The position numbers and the translations under genes are program-made. This document shows, in pieces, positions 34,901-43,625 of a stretch of DNA of 64,000 nucleotides. Source of the DNA: JAFDVL01 sp043783625 (GTDB lineage Bacteria > Acidobacteriota > Blastocatellia > RBC074); NCBI GenBank assembly GCA_043783625.1, contig JAYVZE010000027.1:1-64000 (forward strand), written 5' to 3'. Below the pieces are notes generated by a model. It was given only the letters and a program-made list of their open reading frames with translations, had not been told where the DNA came from and did not search any database. The stretch's first letter is position 1, and the number at the start of each line of letters is the position of its first letter.

Positions 34901-36382
34901 TTACCAGCCCCGACAAAAGATTTATTGGCGCGCAGGCTCGTCAATATTGCGGCAACGTATTACAACACTTCCGGTGGCGACGGCGGTCCCGGACAAATGG
35001 GCTACATTCAACCCGGCAGCATGGAGCTGATGGGCAAGGCTGCGAACTATTTATGGAATCGCACGGACAAAAATAATCTAGCGGATTTGCGCTTGATTTT
35101 GGAAGGTTCTGCGAACGTAGCATTCAAACCATTACAAGATCGCATTATTGATTTTTCGACGCAGGGACCGGAATCACTGCGCAACATTGCAGCCGCTGCC
35201 GTTTCCGATCCGAGTACGGTCACGCTGCCCGCGACGCAGGAAAAAGTCGAACCGTTAGTCGAACAAATTTTGCGCGGCGCGCAAGATTATGATCGTCGGC
35301 AAATTCTCGCCCAGCCCGTGTTGCGATTATTCAGCCGTGCGCATTGGAGCGTGCCGAAAACTGTCGAACAGCAGGAATTGCTGTATTCATTATTGATTCC
35401 CAAGCAATCAAAAGAACCAACTCCCGCCGAACTTTCAGCGACCTTGCAAGCCGCCGCTGACGCCGTCAAACCGATGGGACTCCAAAATGCCGATTGGTAC
35501 ATCTCAGATCGAATGGGCAGCATGCTGGCGTCGAATCCAGATTTGCATACGGATGTATTGCTCAAGCTGATTCCAAATTCTTCCAAGAATCCACTGACTT
35601 CTCATTTCTGGTTGCCGAGCGTTGCGTGGGTTACGGAGTACGGCAACGGCGTTCCCGAAGTCGGAGCGAAAACCGCGACAACGCCCGTCAACATTGCCGC
35701 TGCTCGCTCTCGTGCCGTGGAATTATATTTACAAATGCTCAAACGCGACGTACCGGAGATGACGCGCGGTATTGCTTATCGCCTGTCAAATCTCACCGCG
35801 CTGCGACAAAATCCTGAAGTCCAAAATGCATGGCGAGAATTCTTAAAAACCGAAAATAACGGTGCAATTCGTAACGCTCTGCGCAACAGTGATCCGCAGA
35901 TGTGGATGAATGATTTGCGCGAAGCTGTCAAAAAAGAACCGTTAGCGGCTGCGCTGAGAGACAGCAAAGGCGAGCCGAATTTACCGGAAGCATTTGTTAC
36001 AAATTTCCGCTACTTCAACGATCACGTCGCGCCCGAACTCAACCGCAATCAGCGCATGGATGAAATGTCCTGCATGAAATGCCACGGCGTAGCAGGTCGC
36101 GTCCCTTCGATGGAACTCGAAGCTCCCGACGGAAATAATTATTGGACAATGGCGAAGATGCTGAAAAATTATTTACTGCTGCAACAGCGCGTAAATTTGA
36201 CTGACATAGAAACCAGCAAAGTTTTACGCAAACCGCTGAATGTGCAAACAGGCAAAGAAGACGGGCATCAGGGAGGCAGGAGATATACGCCGAGCGAACG
36301 CGGCTATCAAATTATTCGCCGCTGGGTACTGGATCAACCGCGAGTGGCGCAGAGTCTAGGGACGCAAATAAGTACAAAATAA
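31904..36382 (+). CDS. giant diheme HEAT-repeat protein, membrane-anchored
   Basis: This protein of about 1492 residues has several parts. An N-terminal signal anchor (about 10-32, TILIVLGLGIATAIILS) is followed by beta domains, one resembling a pre-peptidase C-terminal domain (EQEPNDTPEQAQPIVF). A first c-heme motif CMSCH lies at 419-423. A Pro-rich linker (EPPPPPEVKPDPNDTKP) and an alpha-alpha barrel-like segment (QNSDGSWGFDPG, ALKALGHD-like) come next. HEAT repeats (SAMSLGGIHTKAGVPALVKL) fill much of the rest, and a second heme motif CMKCH lies at 1390-1394. The start ATG 31904 has a GAGGA-type ribosome site; a GTG at 31865 is the alternative. Similar cytochrome-HEAT chimeras occur in Planctomycetes and Acidobacteria. 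It probably acts in the periplasm in electron transfer coupled to an unknown oxidation. Confidence 0.75.
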   Translation: MPAKMLHLKRWRTILIVLGLGIATAIILSNNAEAVYQKSQPNTLTAFKTSLQFSKSWEKRIELKQGETFDVAVSLPNPSSLPAHGRIAVRWELIENGNVSPALSATKPLARNWNDFGIYTKPIANWRKVLHALDPDVFVTYRAPVTGTYSLNISPVVDETPVFEGARWREEGSAPNVFKFPSQTPWPTGKAVPLNISINPLDVRDAQQTGMYIEQEPNDTPEQAQPIVFNDKADADGVQVLRISGSADDIEYFDNGKVGQSGDDWFKFTYTGKEPRLLTCDLAIPDHTLAAQLRLYTSEDKLLNDSNDMPLELFQLKEYTEGRNENERTHQQNEGHRAAINRLLKPGGIYFLRAEANAPGYEIELRLLKPAPYDNPRLAVRQAMYDHLGQVDSWLSNRPRGASVERRLRDTGNLMGTHCMSCHTQSGVWGPAVPMQMGYRPENIQHFRRMVNMMYESLRPTNYLKDAANNTSLAPLDVGDGPAGTRVTGHNVCTAERVIPARKLHSKQALRAANHVLQTADPSGINAAGPGSNVGQSVVYNYAGEILRTAWDRTGHPRYLAALEEKAEKMLSVIPRYSDDMSHRIEFFKRFFPQDYTAQNLRAQAKQKTLPAEPPPPPEVKPDPNDTKPKEPPPARFPAYQLKNSEEVAQLLTRIQEQIKKDEARLRAIQNSDGSWGFDPGKVEGDKWKTNGEYDPAPTALALIAFQALGHDKDDPNVARGVQALLKMQYPHGRWNKNALTGFVTTAYAMHALSRLYPNIPVKFNRADFTAKRDESLSSTVARIRSLSHTDEISFADLMIQSAAHPNAHVRRWSAMSLGGIHTKAGVPALVKLMGDSVKMVRDAASWAMEQTLLDDVGFEAVFAVYNSGDDITRESVLKSLGMRADTVMPTPNFNHQRLTALLTKAMNNDPAPAVRAWATKAAWQWWVWNPTTREAINQAWIKKLLTPENNALVENAFRYQSHALFVATGHKANGSEEHQYKELTPLFNALEAKLDHEKLPAPTKDLLARRLVNIAATYYNTSGGDGGPGQMGYIQPGSMELMGKAANYLWNRTDKNNLADLRLILEGSANVAFKPLQDRIIDFSTQGPESLRNIAAAAVSDPSTVTLPATQEKVEPLVEQILRGAQDYDRRQILAQPVLRLFSRAHWSVPKTVEQQELLYSLLIPKQSKEPTPAELSATLQAAADAVKPMGLQNADWYISDRMGSMLASNPDLHTDVLLKLIPNSSKNPLTSHFWLPSVAWVTEYGNGVPEVGAKTATTPVNIAAARSRAVELYLQMLKRDVPEMTRGIAYRLSNLTALRQNPEVQNAWREFLKTENNGAIRNALRNSDPQMWMNDLREAVKKEPLAAALRDSKGEPNLPEAFVTNFRYFNDHVAPELNRNQRMDEMSCMKCHGVAGRVPSMELEAPDGNNYWTMAKMLKNYLLLQQRVNLTDIETSKVLRKPLNVQTGKEDGHQGGRRYTPSERGYQIIRRWVLDQPRVAQSLGTQISTK

Positions 36383-36473
36383 TCGTGAATTAAGGAATTC
36401 GTAGCACTAGAAGTAGTGATCGGATATGATTGCTGAGGCTGAAATTTTCTATTATTTATTGAGGTAAAGATGT

Positions 36474-37154
36474 ATGACGACCTTAACGCTGAATCAACCT
36501 GAAGCGATTAAAAACTCAATTGCCAAAATGTCGCCCGGCGATTCGTTGCTCTATCAGAATGTTTCCTGGAGCGAGTACAAACAATTGACGGATGAATTAA
36601 CGGAGTGGCCGGGCAAACGCCTGACCTTCGATGGAGGATGCCTGGAGATTATGAGTCCATTAGCAAAACATGAGCAATACAAAGAACTGCTCTCACGAAT
36701 TGGAACTGTAGTCGCTGATGAAATGGAAATTGATATTGAATGTCTCGGCTCTACGACATTTACTGAGGATTGGCTGGATAAAGGGACAGAACCCGATACT
36801 TGTTTTTATGTTGCCAATGCCGCAGCCATCATTGGCAAACGACGCATTGACCTGAATATTGACCCACCGCCAGATATTGCCGTCGAAGTGGATATTACTA
36901 ATCCTTCGATTAAGAAGCTGTCAATTTACAAAGCAATGAATGTCCCGGAGGTCTGGCTCTACAATGAAAAATCCCTGCGTATTTTTCTACTCGGCGAGCT
37001 GGGGTATGAGCTATCAACTATCAGCCATTCATTTCCGGTGCTAACAAGTGAAGCGTTAACTCAAACGCTGGAACAGAGCAAAACGCAGGGACAAAGTGCA
37101 GCATTACGAACTTTCCGAAAATGGCTCAAAGCGCAACTAGCTCTGGATGTTTAG
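36474..37154 (+). CDS. Uma2 family endonuclease (DUF820)
   Basis: This 226-residue protein has the PD-(D/E)XK fold of the Uma2/DUF820 family. LTFDGGCLEIMSPLAKHEQYK opens the domain, GTEPDTCFYV holds the first acidic residue, and PPDIAVEVDITNPS holds the second. YKAMNVPEVWLYNE ends the core. These genes are abundant in cyanobacteria, Chloroflexi and Acidobacteria, often as orphans with unknown role, and have been linked to mobile or selfish behaviour. Paralogs are at 51277 (same subtype) and 43626-44242 (broken). It has its own leader after the heme protein gene and is followed by a palindromic element. Confidence 0.85.
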   Translation: MTTLTLNQPEAIKNSIAKMSPGDSLLYQNVSWSEYKQLTDELTEWPGKRLTFDGGCLEIMSPLAKHEQYKELLSRIGTVVADEMEIDIECLGSTTFTEDWLDKGTEPDTCFYVANAAAIIGKRRIDLNIDPPPDIAVEVDITNPSIKKLSIYKAMNVPEVWLYNEKSLRIFLLGELGYELSTISHSFPVLTSEALTQTLEQSKTQGQSAALRTFRKWLKAQLALDV

Positions 37155-37217
37155 AGTTCACGCTTCAGCGTGCCAACGCCAGCGAAACGCGGCGTTGGCA
37201 AACTAAAGTTTGTACTC
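37153..37217. repeat. intergenic inverted repeat
   Basis: TGCCAACGCC (37171-37180) pairs perfectly with GGCGTTGGCA (37191-37200). Outer arms starting AGAGT extend the pairing imperfectly to 37153 and about 37217. It lies between the convergent Uma2 and redoxin genes and may serve as a terminator for both. Confidence 0.55.
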
Positions 37218-37225
37218 TGAACTTT

Positions 37226-38383
37226 TTACTTTTTAACTTCCGGTAATTTCAGCGGCACATAATACGGCTTCCCGTTCAGCTTCTGCACTTCCTTCGTGAA
37301 GCTGGTTCCGTACTCTTTATCCGCACTCGTCAGCATCCAAGCCTGACGTTTAAAATTCCAGTTTTCAGGATTCAGTCGTTGTGCTTCCTTGTAGTGAGGA
37401 ATCGCCGCCTGCGGGTTTCCACCCAAATGTAAATACTGCGCCAAACTGAATTCTGCCGCCGCCATTGCCCATTCAGGATTTTGTGGTGTCAGGCGTTGGC
37501 GCAATTCTGTTTCGGACATGGCGAAGACGCTTTTTTCTCCGAGCTTCACCCAATCGTAAAGTCCGTTGATGTAATTTGTCGTGTCAACTTTCGTGATGTT
37601 GATTCCGGCGTTGCTGGAATATCCGACTTCGTTAGGACGTACGATTCGCCCTTTTTCATTGATCCAAACCGCAGTCGGGACATTGACCATGTTGTAGAGT
37701 TTGGTGATTAAATGTTCCTTGTCAATTAAAGTAGTGTATTCAACTTTTCCGGCTTCAATCCATTTGCCCGCGTCTTTGACGCCTCCGGTATCTTCGGCGA
37801 CTGAGATGATTTCAAAATTCTGATCTTTCAATGCTGCATAATGTTTCTGCCACCCGGACAGATCGCCACGGCATCCTCACCACGAAGCCCAGGTCACGAT
37901 CAAAACTTTTTTCCCGCGATAATCTTTGAGCGAATGCATCTTTCCGTCTTTGTCCGGCAACGTGAATTCGGGAGCCATGAAATTAGCCGTGAAAGTGTTT
38001 TGCACTTCGGAGCGCACTCCGAAATACCACGTCGAAAGTTCGGCATCGCGGGCGACAGGCTGTTTCACTAACCGTGCGAACTCCGTCAAATTGAACCATG
38101 AAGTTTTGCCTTCAGCCTTGAGAAATTCCGCTCGCCGTTTTTTCGGAAGTGGAAAGCAAAGCTCGGCTCGACACACGCCCTGTGGCTTATTTTCAAACCC
38201 GGTAGACGCTTTTAAATCCGCCAGACTAATCCATAAATCTTCCGGCTTATTTGATGGAGCAAACGAAGCTTTCACTTCCGTTGCTTTATCATCGTAAACC
38301 ACGACAGCGCGTTTTGTTTCCGCTGCCTGCAAGCTGATGGATAAACTTAATCCGATCAGCAAGGCATACATTCGATATTTCAT
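37226..38383 (-). CDS. exported redoxin/TlpA-like protein with in-frame UGA at active site (candidate selenoprotein)
   Basis: The reading frame from ATG 38383 to the stop at 37226 is 385 residues long if the TGA at 37877-37879 (residue 169) is read through. A signal peptide (about 1-20, MYALLIGLSLSISLQA) and an N-terminal domain of about 110 residues precede a redoxin domain (APEFTLPDKDGKMHSLKDY). The active site reads LIVTWASW-UGA-GCRGDL, where related proteins have WCGCR, so the UGA replaces the first Cys. The fold continues normally (SGWQKHYAALKDQNFEIISV, VNVPTAVWINEKG), then a TPR-like tail. Twenty-six bases after the UGA can fold into a bulged hairpin. There is a ribosome site (GAGGA) before the ATG. 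Either selenocysteine is inserted or the gene is a nonsense mutant. The exact Cys position and the intact flanks favour the former. Confidence 0.7.
37848..37873 (-). promoter_or_regulatory. possible bacterial SECIS hairpin
   Basis: Beginning 3 bases after the UGA, UGCCGUGG can pair with CCG...UGGCA (GG bulge) around an 8-base loop CGAUCUGU with G at loop position two, as bacterial SECIS loops usually have. The loop starts about 11 bases from the UGA, a little closer than is typical. No structure calculation was possible. Confidence 0.3.
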
Positions 38384-38402
38384 TTTGAAATCCTCATAAA
38401 AG

Positions 38403-38531
38403 GTAGCGCAAACTTTTCAGTTTGCGTTTTCTCACGACAAATTATTACTCAGAAAATTCTGCCTTTGACGGCTTGGTTCCTATTAAATCATTGGTAAAGA
38501 AGGTAAGGCAAACTGGAAAGTTTGCGCTACA
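38403..38531. repeat. 129-bp palindromic element
   Basis: The 23-bp arms (38403-38425 and 38509-38531, core GCGCAAACTTTTCAGTTTGC) pair with one mismatch. The right arm is identical over 23 bases to 57201-57223, showing a dispersed family. It separates the redoxin gene from the transporter gene. Confidence 0.8.
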
Positions 38532-39396
38532 TCTTCAACGGACGTGAACGCCAGATCATCGCCAGCGAGAAGCCACTCACAATATGCCAGATGCCCCAGA
38601 GGCTGGCAATCATCAGCATTCCAAAGTCGGCATTAAACTGCGCTCCGATAATTCCAATGGCTAACGCTGAATTCTGCATCCCGACTTCCACTGTAATGGC
38701 GCGACGATCAAATTCACTGACTCTGGCGATGGTGGCTGCGCTCCACCCTAAAAATAATCCAAGCGCATTGTGCAACACGACAATCAAAAAGTAATACGAA
38801 AAATTCTGGAACAATAGATTTCGATCTTTAATGACGGCGGCAATAATAAACAGTAGCAAAGCTCCAACGCCAAAAATCCCAAGCGGCTTTTTGATTTTAC
38901 CTGTAACAGTTGGGAAAAAATGCTGACACAACAAACCGAGTCCCAGCGGTATCCCCAGAATAAAAATCAGACTCACCCAGATTCCATTTGGATCAATGTT
39001 AATGCTTCTCATCCACGCTGCTGTCGCCGGATTCGTCGCCATCGTCCAACCGAAATTAAACGGCGTCATCACCAATGCCATCAAACTTGCGACGCCGGTC
39101 ATGCTCAGCGATAACGCCGTATTTCCTCGCCCGTAATACGTTACGAAATTCGATAAACTGCCACAGGGACAGGCGGCGACTAATAACATTCCGGCTTCGA
39201 CATTCGGAGGCAAATCCACCAGCAACGTAGCGCCCCAGGTTATCGCGGGCAACAATCCGAATTGCGCGATTAATCCGCACACAATCGGCAAAGGCTTTTT
39301 AGCGACATCACGAAAATCTTTGAGTTGTAAATCCAGTGCGATGGAGAACATCATCGCAGCCAGAACGAGACTGAGGAGTAATTGCTGTTGAGGCAT
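38527..39396 (-). CDS. bile acid:sodium symporter family (BASS) transporter
   Basis: This inner-membrane protein of 289 residues has about nine to ten hydrophobic helices. Typical BASS features are visible: LVAACPCGSLSNFVTYYGRGN (crossover region), a VEVGMQNSALAIGI motif and a C-terminal GIWHIVSGFSLA. Members carry organic anions such as bile acids, pyruvate or pantoate with sodium; the substrate here is unknown. ATG 39396 has a strong ribosome site (AGGAAAGG) and starts MPQQQLLLSLVLAAMM; the longer frame to 39486 adds a non-family tail. Its stop lies in the right arm of the palindromic element. It is divergent from the molybdopterin oxidoreductase. Confidence 0.87.
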   Translation of the reverse strand: MPQQQLLLSLVLAAMMFSIALDLQLKDFRDVAKKPLPIVCGLIAQFGLLPAITWGATLLVDLPPNVEAGMLLVAACPCGSLSNFVTYYGRGNTALSLSMTGVASLMALVMTPFNFGWTMATNPATAAWMRSINIDPNGIWVSLIFILGIPLGLGLLCQHFFPTVTGKIKKPLGIFGVGALLLFIIAAVIKDRNLLFQNFSYYFLIVVLHNALGLFLGWSAATIARVSEFDRRAITVEVGMQNSALAIGIIGAQFNADFGMLMIASLWGIWHIVSGFSLAMIWRSRPLKM

Positions 39397-39520
39397 TTTG
39401 CAGAGCCTTTCCTGATTGAATTCTGTAAATGAATTGACAGTTGTGGTGGACTCTGGGACAGTAAAGTCCAGTCGCAGGCTTGTCAAGCAAGCACAATCAA
39501 ACCGCTCCGCAAGGGATTAT

Positions 39521-41782
39521 ATGAATAATGAAACGAATCAATGGCACCCAACCGCCTGCATTCTGTGCAGTCTTAATTGCGGGATCGAAGTCGAGGTCAG
39601 TGACCGTCAAATGACGCGCGTTCGCGGTGACAAAAAACATCCGCTTTCACACGGATATTTATGTCAGAAAGCACAGCGATTAAATTTCTATCAGAATCAT
39701 TCTGATCGGCTGACTTCACCGTTACGGCGTCAACCGGATGGAACTTTTGAAGAGATCTCATGGGACACCGCAATCGCAGAAATTGCCGCCAAACTGGTGG
39801 CGTTGCGTGACACCTTCGGCGGAGAAAGCCTCGCGTATTTTGGCGGCGGCGGACAAGGCAACCACCTCGCCGGACCGTACGGCAAAGCGATGCGAACGGC
39901 GATGGGTACGCGCAATTATTACAGCGCATTATCACAGGAAAAAACCGGAGGATTCTGGGTGGATGGTCGCTTGTATGGTCGTCAAAATTGCCATCCGACT
40001 GAAGACGTAGAGAATGCCGAAGTCGTAGTTTTCATCGGCACGAATCCATGGCAATCGCACGGCATTCGCAATGCTCGCGTCGTCCTCAAAGAAATTCACA
40101 AAGACCCGAATCGCAAGATGATCGTGATTGATCCGCGCCGCACAGAAACGGCAGAGCTGGCGGACATACACCTTCAGTTAAAACCCGGCACAGATGCATT
40201 TTTGCTCGCCGCAATCCTCGCTGTCATCGTGCGCGAAGGCGAAGAAGATCAGGATTTTTTAGCCAAACGTACAATTGGATTTGAGGCGGTGAGAAACGCT
40301 TTGCTTGACGTTCCGGTTGAAGAATATGCAACACGTACCGGAATTTCACTCGAAGATATTCAGACCGCAGCGAACTGGATGGTGAACGCAAAGACCTGCG
40401 CAGTTCGTACCGATCTTGGGATTGAGCACACACTCAACAGCACTCTTAACCAATATTTACGGGCATTGCTATATCTGGTGACCGGAAATTTTGGTAAGCC
40501 CGGAACAAATTCATTTCACACTTCGCTGATTCCGTTGATGGGTCATTCGGCGGAAGGCGAACAGCAAAAACGTTCCGCTGTCACCGCGTTTCCGTTCATT
40601 ACGAATTTGCTGCCGCCGAATATTTTGCCTGCCGAAATCGTCAACGATCATCCCAGCCGGACGCGCGGGGTGCTGGTTGACAGCGCGAATCCGATGGTGA
40701 CGATGCCGGATACTTCCGCCTATCGTGAAGCATTTTCCAAACTCGATTTGCTCGTCGTCATTGATGTCGCCATGACGGAAACGGCGCGGATGGCGCATTA
40801 CGTTTTGCCTGCTTCGTCGCAGTACGAAAAATGGGAAGCGACTTTTTTCAATGCAGAATTTCCAACCAATGCTTTTCATTTGCGCAAGCCGTTATTCGAT
40901 CCGTTACCGGGGACTTTAAGCGAACCGGAAATTTATACCCGATTGATTCGCGCGATGGGTGCGTTGTCGGGAGATTTTACCGCGTTAAAGTCAGCCGCAG
41001 AACAAGGTCGAATGATGTTCGCCGGAGCCTTTCAAACACTCGTCAAACAACAACCTGAACTCGCGGATTTTGCGCCGATAATTTTATACGAAACGCTAGG
41101 TACAACATTGCCCGATGGAGCCGCCGCAGCCGCATATTTATGGGCTACTGCGCATCAGTTCGCGGGAAAAAACCCGGAAGCCGTTCGTCGAGCCGGACAC
41201 CAGGGAGAAGGATTCGCGCTGGGTGAAGCCTTGTTTGAGGCAATCATCAATGGTAATTCCGGTATTATTTTCAGCGTCAGCGAATACGACGAGACGTGGA
41301 ATTTTATTCGACACAAAGACGGAATGATTCATCTGGAAATCCCTGAAATGCTGGCGGCCTTACGCGAACTAAAACCCTCAGTCGAAAGTAATGATTTCAA
41401 TTTTGTTTTGATGGCTGGCGAACGTCGTTCTTATAACGCCAACGCCATCTATCGTGATCCGGCGTGGCGCAGAGATGATCCTGACGGTGCGCTCCGAATT
41501 CATCCTGAAGACGCGGCTGCGCTGGGATTGAACGATGGAGATTTCGCCCGTTGCGAATCAAAACGTGGCGCAGTTGTGACACGAATTGAGTTGAATACTT
41601 CCCTCCGGCGCGGAGTCGTCACCTTGCCGCACGGCTACGGAATGCAGCACCCCGAGGCAGATGGAGTGCGGCGATTATCAGGTGCAACGATCAATGAATT
41701 AACCGCCGCTGAGGATTGCGATCCGGTCGCAGGAACTCCGTGGCATAAGCACGTTGCGGTGCGGCTATCACCCGTTGTGTAA
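39521..41782 (+). CDS. molybdopterin (bis-MGD) oxidoreductase with [4Fe-4S] N-terminus
   Basis: This 753-residue protein has the formate-dehydrogenase/nitrate-reductase (DMSO reductase superfamily) layout. Cys13-x2-Cys16-x3-Cys20 and Cys48 (GYLCQKAQR) bind a [4Fe-4S] cluster. Molybdopterin-binding blocks include RRQPDGTFEEISWDTA, GGQGNHLAGPYGKAM, VFIGTNPWQSHG, VIDPRRTETAELADIHL and LTGNFGKPGTNSFHT. The C-terminal molybdopterin-dinucleotide domain has RRSYNANAIYRDPAWR and LPHGYGMQHP. No Tat signal is present, so it is probably cytoplasmic, and no partner subunits are adjacent. ATG 39521 follows AAGGGA; upstream frame sequence to 39416 overlaps the divergent promoter and is not used. The substrate is unknown. 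Confidence 0.88.
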   Translation: MNNETNQWHPTACILCSLNCGIEVEVSDRQMTRVRGDKKHPLSHGYLCQKAQRLNFYQNHSDRLTSPLRRQPDGTFEEISWDTAIAEIAAKLVALRDTFGGESLAYFGGGGQGNHLAGPYGKAMRTAMGTRNYYSALSQEKTGGFWVDGRLYGRQNCHPTEDVENAEVVVFIGTNPWQSHGIRNARVVLKEIHKDPNRKMIVIDPRRTETAELADIHLQLKPGTDAFLLAAILAVIVREGEEDQDFLAKRTIGFEAVRNALLDVPVEEYATRTGISLEDIQTAANWMVNAKTCAVRTDLGIEHTLNSTLNQYLRALLYLVTGNFGKPGTNSFHTSLIPLMGHSAEGEQQKRSAVTAFPFITNLLPPNILPAEIVNDHPSRTRGVLVDSANPMVTMPDTSAYREAFSKLDLLVVIDVAMTETARMAHYVLPASSQYEKWEATFFNAEFPTNAFHLRKPLFDPLPGTLSEPEIYTRLIRAMGALSGDFTALKSAAEQGRMMFAGAFQTLVKQQPELADFAPIILYETLGTTLPDGAAAAAYLWATAHQFAGKNPEAVRRAGHQGEGFALGEALFEAIINGNSGIIFSVSEYDETWNFIRHKDGMIHLEIPEMLAALRELKPSVESNDFNFVLMAGERRSYNANAIYRDPAWRRDDPDGALRIHPEDAAALGLNDGDFARCESKRGAVVTRIELNTSLRRGVVTLPHGYGMQHPEADGVRRLSGATINELTAAEDCDPVAGTPWHKHVAVRLSPVV

Positions 41783-41784
41783 AA

Positions 41785-41854
41785 CAGGCTGTCAACCTGT
41801 TTGCCTAATTCGAGTAAAATTAATCGCCCAACTTTTTCGCAGGCTGACAGCCTG
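41785..41854. repeat. intergenic inverted repeat
   Basis: CAGGCTGTCAACCTG (41785-41799) and CAGGCTGACAGCCTG (41840-41854) are inverted copies with one mismatch, and each is also self-complementary. It lies between two co-directional genes and ends 14 bases before the next ATG. Confidence 0.65.
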
Positions 41855-41868
41855 CGGTACAATTTTTC

Positions 41869-43533
41869 ATGAACGCTCAACAATTTGCCGCTCAAAATTC
41901 TGACGAAATTTTGAATCAACCTCCGGCTTTAGAAAACTACAATTTATTTGAATCGGACACACCGCTGCGGGAAGCAATCCAGCGCGAGGGCGCGGGCTGG
42001 TTAGCAAAAAAAGCGCACGAATTTGGTGAATTACTAGGAAAAGCTGAAACGATCAAATTTGGAGAACTCGCCAACCGGTTCACTCCCGAACTAAAAACGC
42101 ATGACCGTTTTGGCAATCGAATTGACGAAGTTGAATTTCATCCGGCGTATCACGAATTGATGAAAATTGCAGTGGAGAATCAAAATCATTCTCTCGCCTG
42201 GACGACCGAAAATTCCGGCGGACACGTCGCACGAGCCGCCCTGACATTTCTACGCCACCAGATTGATGAAGGTCACGGCTGTCCTGTTTCGATGACTTAT
42301 TCCGCGATTCCAACGCTTAGAATTCAGCCGGAAATTGCAGCGGAATGGGAACCACGTTCGCTCTCAAACGAATACGATTCCCGCTTTCTCCCTGCTTCTG
42401 AAAAACGTGGTGCATTGCTTGGCATGGCGATGACCGAACGGCAAGGCGGCAGCGATGTCCGCGCCAACACGACGCGAGCAACAGCCATCAGCAAACGCGG
42501 CGGTGGAGAAGCTTACGAAATTACGGGACACAAGTGGTTTTGCTCGGCTCCGATGTGCGACGCGTTTTTAGTTCTCGCGCAAACCGAAAAAGGTTTGTCT
42601 TGTTTTTTGATGCCGCGCTGGAAACCTGACGGAACGCGCAATGCGTTTCACATCCAACGACTGAAGGACAAACTCGGAAATAAATCGAATGCCTCCAGCG
42701 AGGTTGAATTTCACGGGGCGTGGGCGCAACTCATCGGCGACGAAGGGCGTGGTGTAGCCAACATTATCGAGATGGTTCGTCATACGAGATTGGATTGTGC
42801 GATTGGTTCTGCGGCTTCGATGCGCCGTGCCGTAGCCGAGGCTACGCATCACGCGAACTATCGCTATGCCTTCGGCGAACGCCTCATCAATCAACCGTTA
42901 ATGAAAAACGTGTTGGCAGATTTATGCCTTGAATCGGAAGCTGCAACAGCTCTGACATTTCGCCTCGCCCGAAGTTTTGATGAATCCCAAAATGATGAAA
43001 TGCAAAAACATTTCAGCCGCATCGCTACTGCGATTGGAAAATTCTGGATCACGAAACGTGCCGTTGCTGTAGTCGCCGAAGCTCTGGAATGCCTGGGCGG
43101 AAATGGTTATGTTGAGACGGCTCCGCTGGCTCGGCTTTACCGTGATGCGCCGCTTAATTCCATTTGGGAAGGTTCAGGAAATGTGCAATGTCTGGATGTT
43201 TTACGCGCCATGCGAAAAGAACCGGAGACGGTCGAAGCCTTGTATCACGAGTTGAGAAAAGCGAAAGGTGCGGATGCTCGATACGATAATTTTGTAGTTG
43301 AAATAGAGAAAGAGTTTTCCAATCAATACGAAGTAGAATTTAGAGCGCGAAGGTTAGTGGAAGATTTGGGAATTGCGCTGCAAGCTGCACTCTTAATTCA
43401 AAATGGGAGTCAGGCGGTAAGTGAAGCGTTTTGTGCTTCGCGGCTTTCAGGCAATAAACATGCGGCTTTGGGAACTTTGCCAACAGGAATTGAGACGACG
43501 ACGATCATTCAGCGAGCTTTGCCGTTACTGTAA
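41869..43533 (+). CDS. AidB-like acyl-CoA dehydrogenase family protein
   Basis: This 554-residue flavoprotein matches AidB of Escherichia coli (541 residues) in order of motifs: NQPPALENYNLFESDTPLRE, AIQREGAGWLAKKAHEFGE, EFHPAYHELMKIAVENQNH, GCPVSMTYSAIPTLRIQP, MAMTERQGGSDVRANTT (FAD site), EITGHKWFCSAPMCDAFLVL and ALECLGGNGYVETAPLARLY. AidB binds FAD and DNA and is induced by alkylation stress; its reaction is unresolved. Related proteins act as ordinary acyl-CoA dehydrogenases, so that alternative remains open. It is a single gene with a palindromic element on each side. Confidence 0.85.
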   Translation: MNAQQFAAQNSDEILNQPPALENYNLFESDTPLREAIQREGAGWLAKKAHEFGELLGKAETIKFGELANRFTPELKTHDRFGNRIDEVEFHPAYHELMKIAVENQNHSLAWTTENSGGHVARAALTFLRHQIDEGHGCPVSMTYSAIPTLRIQPEIAAEWEPRSLSNEYDSRFLPASEKRGALLGMAMTERQGGSDVRANTTRATAISKRGGGEAYEITGHKWFCSAPMCDAFLVLAQTEKGLSCFLMPRWKPDGTRNAFHIQRLKDKLGNKSNASSEVEFHGAWAQLIGDEGRGVANIIEMVRHTRLDCAIGSAASMRRAVAEATHHANYRYAFGERLINQPLMKNVLADLCLESEAATALTFRLARSFDESQNDEMQKHFSRIATAIGKFWITKRAVAVVAEALECLGGNGYVETAPLARLYRDAPLNSIWEGSGNVQCLDVLRAMRKEPETVEALYHELRKAKGADARYDNFVVEIEKEFSNQYEVEFRARRLVEDLGIALQAALLIQNGSQAVSEAFCASRLSGNKHAALGTLPTGIETTTIIQRALPLL

Positions 43534-43545
43534 ATGTCAACCATC

Positions 43546-43624
43546 AAAGGCAGAAGTCCGCACGTAGTAAGGGCTTTTTTTTCTTGAGAAATGACGCCCT
43601 TACTACGTGCGGGCTTCTGCCTTT
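43546..43624. repeat. 79-bp palindromic element between convergent genes
   Basis: The 28-bp arms at 43546-43573 and 43597-43624 (core GCACGTAGTAAGGG) pair with one mismatch. T-rich stretches follow each arm, so besides being a repeat it can act as a bidirectional terminator for the AidB-like gene and the Uma2 pseudogene. Confidence 0.75.
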
Positions 43625-43625
43625 T

